From: Gloeocapsa sp. UFS-A4-WI-NPMV-4B04
GTDB taxonomy: Bacteria; Cyanobacteriota; Cyanobacteriia; Cyanobacteriales; Chroococcidiopsidaceae
NCBI GenBank assembly: GCA_019359535.1
Contig: JAHHHE010000030.1
Location: 1 to 38,191, forward strand
Direction of reading: 5' to 3'
Length of the DNA: 38,191 nt
In this document: one piece after another, positions 32,943 through 38,191 of the stretch
Layout of the letters: each line of letters begins with the position of its first letter
How positions within the stretch are numbered: the first letter of the stretch is position 1
Made by a program: the position numbers and the translations under genes
Notes under the pieces: model-generated
The model's input: only the letters and a program-made list of their open reading frames with translations
Database searches by the model: none
Told to the model about the DNA's origin: nothing

Positions 32943-35216
32943 ATGCCAAAACAAATTATTATTGCCGAGCAGCATCACATAGCTGCGGTTTTTTCTGAAG
33001 ATCAAATTCAAGAACTTGTTGTTGCCACTGGCCGTCACCAGATAGGTGATATTTATCTTGGTATTGTTGAAAACGTACTTCCTGGGATAGATGCGGCTTT
33101 TGTTAACATTGGCGACGCGGAGCGCAATGGTTTTATTCATGTGACTGACTTGGGTCCTTTGAAGTTAAAGCGCACAGCAGGGGCAATTACAGAACTGTTA
33201 GCTCCACAGCAGAAAGTCCTTGTCCAAGTAATGAAAGAGCCAACGGGCAATAAAGGGCCTAGGCTTACAGGTAATATCACCATGCCTGGTCGCTATGTAG
33301 TGTTAATGCCGTTTGGACGGGGCGTGAATTTATCACGAAGAATCAAGAGCGAAAGCGAACGCAATCGCTTAAGAGCTTTGGCTATTTTGGTTAAACCAGC
33401 AGGAATGGGTTTGCTGGTGCGCACAGAAGCGGAGGGAAAACCAGAAGAAGCGATTATAGAAGATTTGGAGACATTGCAGAAACAATGGGAAGCGATTCAG
33501 CTAGAAGCTCAATCTACGCGACCCCCAGCACTGCTCAACCGCGACGATGATTTTATTCAGCGTGTATTGCGCGATATGTACGGTTCGGATGTGAATCGAA
33601 TTGTTGTTGATTCAAACACTGGGCTGAGGCGGGTGAAGCAATACCTAGTAAATTGGAGTGGAGGTCAAGCACCGCAGGGACTACTGATTGATCATCATCG
33701 CGATCGCAGCTCAATTTTGGAATACTTCCGCATTAATGCCGCAATTCGAGAAGCCCTAAAGCCACGAGTTGAGCTACCTTCGGGGGGCTATGTCATTATT
33801 GAACCAACCGAAGCTTTGACTGTAGTTGATGTTAACTCCGGCTCATTTACCCGCTCTGCCACCGCTAGAGAAACTGTCTTGTGGACGAACTGCGAAGCAG
33901 CAACAGAAATTGCGCGTCAACTGCGGCTGCGAAATCTAGCGGGTGTGATTATTGTAGATTTCATTGATATGGAATCGCGCAAAGATCAGCTGCAAGTGAT
34001 AGAACATTTCAATAAAGCGCTGAAAGCGGACAAGGCAAGACCCCAAATTGCTCAATTGTCTGAACTCGGTTTGGTAGAACTAACGCGCAAGCGCCAAGGT
34101 CAAAACATTTACGAATTGTTTGGTCGCCCCTGTACTACTTGTGGAGGACTGGGACATCTCGTACATCTACCAGAAGAAACCGAAAGTCGCGATCGCGAAG
34201 TTGTGGGAACCCCCAGAGAACGGGTAATACCCACGAACGGAGAGCCAGAACGGACTATAATTCTACCTTCTAGGGAGTCTCGAACACCAGAGAAAATCAG
34301 GCTGCCAGAACCCCGCGAAACTTATGAGACTCAAGGGGAAGCGTTTGAGTCTGACTTTGATACTGAAGTGCAAGCCTACAATCTCCTCAATCATCCCAGT
34401 TATCAAGAGCTTGGAGATGCAAATAAAAATCGACGTACCCGCCGCCGTCGAATTGGGATAGGTGAAGGTGGTGTGAATGACGCTCGACCTTCTAACCCGC
34501 CACTTGCTTTAGTAAGTGAACGAGAGCCAGAAATGGATCTGGAAGTTGAGCAGGAGGAGGATTCACCCAGGAATACTTCTGTACAACCCGAAAGCTCGGT
34601 AAAAGAGGTTTCTTTACCAGTTACTGGCAAAGCTAGCTGGGTTGAGCGCTCGGAGCGGACTAAGCCTAGCAAGCCAGAGCCAGTGAAACCCATTACAGAA
34701 CCACCTGAGCTTGTTTCTATAGAAATGACACCGGAAGAACAAGATGTTTACGCCTTTATGGGAGTTTCTCCTCTTGTGCGCTTAAATCGTGGGGTCAAAA
34801 ATTCCAGGTCTGTAATTATTAACGTCATATTACCAGGGCAACTTCCAGATGCCGCTAATGTGAGTGAAAACGAAACGCTTGAGTTTGAACCGACGACTAA
34901 TTCAATCCCAGCGCAACTTCCAGATGCCGCTAATGTGAGTGAAAACGAAACGCCTGACTTGGTGGAATCAGTTGTTGATGCAACGATTGAACCTGAGGCA
35001 GTAATACTGCCGATTAAGGCAGAGGAAGAATCGTTGCTGGAGCCTGTGTCCCCTCCGTTGTCGGTTTCTGTAATGACAGCAACTGAACCGGAGCCTGTGT
35101 CCCCTCCATCGTCGGTTTCTGTAATGACAGCAACTGAAACTGAAGCTCCTAACGAAGGGTTGGTACGTCGCCGTCGCCGTCGCTCTTCTGCGGCTGAAAA
35201 TAGAACTGAGGACTGA
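32943..35216 (+). CDS. rne: Ribonuclease E (cyanobacterial type)
   Basis: RNase E starts mRNA decay and processes stable RNA. The N-terminal catalytic half has an S1 domain (about 35-120, IGDIYLGIVENVLPGIDAAF), the 5'-sensor/RNase H-like part, the metal Asp in VVDVNSGSF near 294 and in IIVDFIDME near 339, and the zinc-link CTTCGG near 397-402. The C-terminal half (about 430-757) is disordered, acidic and Pro-rich, without the E. coli degradosome sites, and ends with RRRRRRSSA plus seven residues, the tail shown in Anabaena to bind polynucleotide phosphorylase. Two direct duplications (25 and 17 codons apart) lie in this tail. The gene has a long leader and is followed by rnhB after 22 bases. 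Confidence 0.96.
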   Translation: MPKQIIIAEQHHIAAVFSEDQIQELVVATGRHQIGDIYLGIVENVLPGIDAAFVNIGDAERNGFIHVTDLGPLKLKRTAGAITELLAPQQKVLVQVMKEPTGNKGPRLTGNITMPGRYVVLMPFGRGVNLSRRIKSESERNRLRALAILVKPAGMGLLVRTEAEGKPEEAIIEDLETLQKQWEAIQLEAQSTRPPALLNRDDDFIQRVLRDMYGSDVNRIVVDSNTGLRRVKQYLVNWSGGQAPQGLLIDHHRDRSSILEYFRINAAIREALKPRVELPSGGYVIIEPTEALTVVDVNSGSFTRSATARETVLWTNCEAATEIARQLRLRNLAGVIIVDFIDMESRKDQLQVIEHFNKALKADKARPQIAQLSELGLVELTRKRQGQNIYELFGRPCTTCGGLGHLVHLPEETESRDREVVGTPRERVIPTNGEPERTIILPSRESRTPEKIRLPEPRETYETQGEAFESDFDTEVQAYNLLNHPSYQELGDANKNRRTRRRRIGIGEGGVNDARPSNPPLALVSEREPEMDLEVEQEEDSPRNTSVQPESSVKEVSLPVTGKASWVERSERTKPSKPEPVKPITEPPELVSIEMTPEEQDVYAFMGVSPLVRLNRGVKNSRSVIINVILPGQLPDAANVSENETLEFEPTTNSIPAQLPDAANVSENETPDLVESVVDATIEPEAVILPIKAEEESLLEPVSPPLSVSVMTATEPEPVSPPSSVSVMTATETEAPNEGLVRRRRRRSSAAENRTED
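34838..35138 (+). repeat. Two direct repeats in the rne tail region
   Basis: A 41-base block is identical at 34838-34878 and 34913-34953 (QLPDAANVSENET). A 48-base block recurs at 35040-35087 and 35091-35138 with few changes (EPVSPPxSVSVMTATE). Both offsets (75 and 51 bases) are multiples of three, so frame is kept. Confidence 0.85.
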
Positions 35217-35238
35217 GAACAGAAGTGAGGTTAAAGTT

Positions 35239-35868
35239 ATGGCAACTGAGTATATAACTCTAGACCTAGACTCAGCACTCATGACTCAGTACCTAGGATT
35301 AGTTGCTGGCATAGATGAAGTGGGACGAGGGGCGTTGTTTGGTCCTGTAGTAGCAGCAGCAGTAATTTTACCGCCGTTTGCTCTAGAGGAACTTACGACG
35401 GCTCAAATTAGAGATAGTAAACAGCTATCCGGTTATCGAAGGCTAAAGCTGGCTGATAAAATTTGTACTGTGGCGCAGGATTGGAAAATTGGCTTTGCTT
35501 CTACTGCCGAGATTGATCGCTATAACATCTTGCAAGCATCACTTTTGGCAATGAAGCGGGCTGTTTTTAAGCTCAAGGTACAACCCCAATTGTGCTTAGT
35601 TGATGGAAATCAGCGTATTAAAGATTTACTAATGCCACAATACACATTAGTTAAGGGAGATGAACGATCGCTTGTAATTGCTTCTGCTAGTATTGTTGCC
35701 AAAGTATGGCGTGATGCTCTAATTATTCGCCTTGCTAACAAGTACCCAATGTATGATTTAGTAGCTAACAAGGGTTATGGCACGAAGCGCCATCTCCAAG
35801 CACTACAACAGTACGGCCCCTCACGCTTACATCGAATGTCTTTTCGTCCTTGTCAAATACGATATTAG
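35239..35868 (+). CDS. rnhB: Ribonuclease HII
   Basis: RNase HII removes ribonucleotides from DNA and RNA primers. AGIDEVGRGALFGPVVAAA carries Asp26 and Glu27 of the active site; LVDGNQRI and SASIVAKVWRD supply the further acidic residues. Length of 209 residues is normal. ATG at 35239 has a GAGG upstream; the ATG at 35281 (MTQYLGLVAGIDEVG) is an alternative start. It follows rne by 22 bases with no terminator between, so it is probably co-transcribed; the rne-rnhB pair is common in cyanobacteria. A strong palindrome follows the stop. Confidence 0.95.
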   Translation: MATEYITLDLDSALMTQYLGLVAGIDEVGRGALFGPVVAAAVILPPFALEELTTAQIRDSKQLSGYRRLKLADKICTVAQDWKIGFASTAEIDRYNILQASLLAMKRAVFKLKVQPQLCLVDGNQRIKDLLMPQYTLVKGDERSLVIASASIVAKVWRDALIIRLANKYPMYDLVANKGYGTKRHLQALQQYGPSRLHRMSFRPCQIRY

Positions 35869-35875
35869 AAGTTAG

Positions 35876-35900
35876 GGTTGGGGAAGTTTTCACCCCAACC
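35876..35900. terminator. Hairpin between rnhB and DUF1997 gene
   Basis: GGTTGGGG (35876-35883) pairs perfectly with CCCCAACC (35893-35900) around a 9-base loop. It lies between two convergent genes, 7 bases past the rnhB stop and 12 bases past the DUF1997 stop, and probably ends both. Confidence 0.75.
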
Positions 35901-35912
35901 TCTACTCTATAC

Positions 35913-36494
35913 TTAGATAATTGGATTATTTGAGTGTAATCCTGAGCTTGGCTCAGAACCAATTTCTGTTTGATCGCTAACCCAGCGCTGATAGTCTGCT
36001 AAAAGGTGATGCTGTAGTCGTTGTTTAATTGTTAATAGCACACTCTTGAGTAAACTATTGCCAGCTGCTTCCAAAATTGGCGTAGGTGTCAGTGAAAAGG
36101 GAAGTGGCAGTTCAACTTGTACTTCTAAATCTGCTTGACCTGTTAAGCTTTCATTATTAATTTGGCAAGGAGATAAATGACCTTTTAGATTCAAATCAAA
36201 GCGTTGGTTTATATATTCAATTCCGCGAATTTCACACCCTGTCGACTGCAAATGAATAGTTCCGTTAGCTTCCGCCCATACTTTGAGGTCTACAGTTGGT
36301 TGAATACTTAGTGTCAAAAAGGCAAGCGGACGCATTTTTAAGCGAAAACACTCTTCACTGAGTTGCTCAATTCGGCTAGGGTCAACAAGAGCATTTACCA
36401 AACGTTGAGGCTGACGCAAGTAATGTTGAATAAAGGTAATTTGCTGTGGAACAGCAATTTCAACCGATTGTGAGGCAGTAAACCGAGTATGCAT
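35913..36494 (-). CDS. DUF1997 family protein
   Basis: A 193-residue soluble protein of the plant-cyanobacterial DUF1997 family. The family pattern is visible: RFTASQSVEIAVPQQITFIQHYL at the start, LVDPSRIEQLSEECFRLKMRPLAF near 36-59, then VDLKVWAEANGTIHLQSTGCEIRG and the amphipathic end NSLLKSVLLTIKQRLQHHLLADY, with WV just after it. Its strand-rich layout recalls a lipid-binding START-like fold. No catalytic residue is evident. Plant members are plastid-located; function is unknown. It converges on rnhB and stands alone. Confidence 0.9.
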   Translation of the reverse strand: MHTRFTASQSVEIAVPQQITFIQHYLRQPQRLVNALVDPSRIEQLSEECFRLKMRPLAFLTLSIQPTVDLKVWAEANGTIHLQSTGCEIRGIEYINQRFDLNLKGHLSPCQINNESLTGQADLEVQVELPLPFSLTPTPILEAAGNSLLKSVLLTIKQRLQHHLLADYQRWVSDQTEIGSEPSSGLHSNNPII

Positions 36495-36721
36495 TAGCGG
36501 CTAAAAATACGAGTGTGATAATTTTATAAGTTTTTAATCAATTTGTTTCAATTATTGGCAATTTTGTTGCTTAAAATTTAACAATAATAACAAATTATAT
36601 ATAAGTGTAAAAGTATATCTTGATCAGGCCCATCCGTCATCGGAAAGGGATTTGGTGATTAGAACAAAATAGATAGTCGGTACTGCTTTTAGCAGTAAAT
36701 AGTTTTTAGCGATCGCACTTA

Positions 36722-38011
36722 ATGAATAGGAAACTAAAGTCCTGGTTCGTTTATTTAATATACTTGGGACTAATAATTGCCGTTGGAATAGCTCCACTAC
36801 AGGCAGTTTCAATGCGTACCCCTCAAAGTGTTACAAATCCTCATACTATCTCCGCCTCAACTGAAATAAGAGGCGTTTGGCTAACTAACGTAAGTAGTGC
36901 GGTAATGTATGTTCCTTGGGGGCTTAACCGAGCGCTGCATCAGCTAGCAGAACTAAATTTCAACACTATCTACCCCGTAGTTTGGAATCGGGGTCACACT
37001 TTCTACCCTAGCGAGATAGCAAAGCGAGAGACTGGGCGATCGCAAGAGCCATTGCTAGGAGTTTTTAGGTTAGGACAAGATGTCTTAGCTACGTTCGTCA
37101 GTCAGGGGCATAAACAAGGACTGAGAGTCATACCCTGGTTTGAGTATGGCTTTATGGCTCCTGCTAATTCTTTCCTGGTACAGCGTCACCCTGACTGGCT
37201 GACATCTCGGCGAGATAGTACCAAGATGCTTACTGAAGACCCGAAGCAGCAGGATTTAGAGAATTTTAGTTCCAAAGTGCCGCAGTTGATCCGCCAGCCG
37301 ATTCCTAGTGAAGCAGTGTGGCTCAACCCTCTCCACCCCAAAGTGCAACAGTTTATCCTCGACTTGATTGTTGAAGTTGTTACTAAATATGACGTAGATG
37401 GGATTCAGCTAGACGATCATTTTGGGATGCCTGTTGATTTGGGCTATGATTCCTTTACAATTCGTCTTTACCAACAAGAACACGCAGGCAAAAATCCCCC
37501 TGATAATCCAATAGATTCTGAATGGATGCGCTGGCGAGCCGACAAAATTACTGACTTTATGCGGCGCGTCTTTCAAGCTGTCAAAGCTGTTAAAGGCGAT
37601 CGCCTGATTACCTTATCTCCCAATCCCCAATATTTTGCTTACACAGCTTATTTGCAAGACTGGCAAACTTGGGTAAAGCTTGGTTTAGTTGAGGAGGTAG
37701 TCTGCCAGGTATATCGAGATGACTTGAAAACTTTTGTAGCTGAATTGAAACAGCCAGCGCTCCAAATCGCTCGTCGTCAAATTCCAGTAGCTATAGGAAT
37801 ATTAACCGGAGGATTAAATCGTCCTATTACCGTTAAGCAAATTCAGCAACAGGTTCAGGCAGTTCGAGCATCCGGGTTTAATGGGATATCCTTTTTTTAT
37901 TGGGAAAGCTTATGGGGTTATATCTCGCCAGAGTCACCACGAGAGCGCCGAGCGGCATTTCAGGAACTTTTCTCCGCAAAAGCTACTAAAACTAAACAAG
38001 CAATAAAATAA
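36722..38011 (+). CDS. GHL10-type (DUF187) glycoside hydrolase-like secreted protein
   Basis: A 429-residue protein with a signal peptide or membrane anchor at 8-28 (WFVYLIYLGLIIAVGIAPLQA). The TIM-barrel follows: EIRGVWLTNVSSAVMYVP at 47-64, FNTIYPVVWNRGHTFYPS at 80-97, VIPWFEYGFMAP near 135, AVWLNPLHPKVQQFILDLI near 199, and the acidic DVDGIQLDDHFG near 222-233 that holds the probable catalytic Asp. FNGISFFYWESLWGY near 386 closes the barrel. The substrate is unknown; the family is thought to act on extracellular or envelope polysaccharides. It is not in an operon; the IS remnant lies 53 bases downstream. Confidence 0.9.
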   Translation: MNRKLKSWFVYLIYLGLIIAVGIAPLQAVSMRTPQSVTNPHTISASTEIRGVWLTNVSSAVMYVPWGLNRALHQLAELNFNTIYPVVWNRGHTFYPSEIAKRETGRSQEPLLGVFRLGQDVLATFVSQGHKQGLRVIPWFEYGFMAPANSFLVQRHPDWLTSRRDSTKMLTEDPKQQDLENFSSKVPQLIRQPIPSEAVWLNPLHPKVQQFILDLIVEVVTKYDVDGIQLDDHFGMPVDLGYDSFTIRLYQQEHAGKNPPDNPIDSEWMRWRADKITDFMRRVFQAVKAVKGDRLITLSPNPQYFAYTAYLQDWQTWVKLGLVEEVVCQVYRDDLKTFVAELKQPALQIARRQIPVAIGILTGGLNRPITVKQIQQQVQAVRASGFNGISFFYWESLWGYISPESPRERRAAFQELFSAKATKTKQAIK

Positions 38012-38064
38012 GCCTGGATAATTGGTTCTACTTGCTGTAATTCAAAACTTTTTAAACAAATAAT

Positions 38065-38191
38065 CTAAGTACAGGACAAAAATTGTAGGGCATCCACGAA
38101 TTCATCTATTTTCTGTTCCAAGTTGAGCATCATATTTCGGAGATAGTCGAGGCCATAACGAAAGAGGCTCTTGGCTCTGCGACCATGTTTT
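38065..38191 (-). mobile_element. 3' end of an IS4-like transposase, cut by window edge
   Basis: The minus strand encodes 41 residues up to a TAG stop: KHGRRAKSLFRYGLDYLRNM, then LNLEQKIDEF and the ending ALQFLSCT. This is the pattern I know from the C-termini of IS4-family transposases of Nostoc-like cyanobacteria. The rest of the gene lies beyond the window, so completeness and the terminal inverted repeats cannot be judged; no repeat end was identified in the bases after the stop. Confidence 0.7.

Noticed and set aside
34968-35282. A minus-strand frame rich in Arg and Cys opposite rne
   Set aside because: It is the reverse of the duplicated, Pro/Ser-rich rne tail; its repeats are explained by rne.

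Overview
The window is a piece of cyanobacterial chromosome. The evidence is the scatter of HIP1 octamers (GCGATCGC) through most genes, the plastid-type gene content (solanesyl diphosphate synthase, a short SSB, DXR, an RNase E ending in RRRRRRSSA), several families known mainly from cyanobacteria (DUF1997, the GHL10-type glycoside hydrolase, small conserved hypotheticals) and short tandem heptamer/octamer repeats (STRR) of the kind known from filamentous and Chroococcidiopsis-like cyanobacteria. I cannot fix the genus. No rRNA, tRNA, CRISPR array or complete insertion sequence was seen.

Layout. 0.2-1.8 kb: a membrane protein with a PH-like middle, an orphan ABC ATPase and a small membrane protein. 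1.85-4.0 kb: an AT-rich, HIP1-free stretch with a dGTPase-type HD hydrolase, an inverted-repeat element and a fasciclin-domain protein. 4.4-7.8 kb: dxr, a small membrane protein and a two-domain rhodanese on the minus strand, divergent from a GAF-LuxR regulator. 8.1-10.6 kb: an orphan Nif11 protein with its own terminator, a conserved hypothetical, solanesyl diphosphate synthase and a 68-residue orphan. 11.2-14.05 kb: amiC-murI (cell wall) on the minus strand. 14.05-15.2 kb: a gene-poor stretch holding a decayed Na+/H+ antiporter fragment and a 9-bp tandem repeat. 15.2-21.6 kb: a SIMPL protein converging on ssb (with a LexA-like box), then mreB-mreC-mreD-ribD-hypothetical on the plus strand. 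21.7-26.4 kb: a small hypothetical, a site-2-protease homologue with CBS domains, a conserved hypothetical, a broken alpha/beta hydrolase, a 148-bp tandem duplication, and clpS with a CPBP protease. 26.6-29.6 kb: a hypothetical, an LL-DAP-aminotransferase-like enzyme flanked by STRR, a small hypothetical and a STAS protein. 29.7-35.9 kb: a TIGR03960-type radical SAM protein, rne with a long leader, and rnhB. 35.9-38.2 kb: DUF1997, a GHL10-like secreted protein and the 3' end of an IS4-like transposase cut by the window edge.

Functionally this is mostly core housekeeping: isoprenoid and quinone precursors (dxr, sds), peptidoglycan and shape (murI, amiC, mreBCD), riboflavin (ribD), RNA turnover (rne, rnhB), proteolysis (clpS, M50, CPBP) and DNA maintenance (ssb, dGTPase). 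I found no convincing new multi-gene system. The most interesting signals are small repeats that have entered or abut coding sequence (the radical SAM linker, the mreC C-terminus, the dapL stop codon), the LexA-like box at ssb, the RNase E leader and tail, the 148-bp duplication and two readable pseudogenes.
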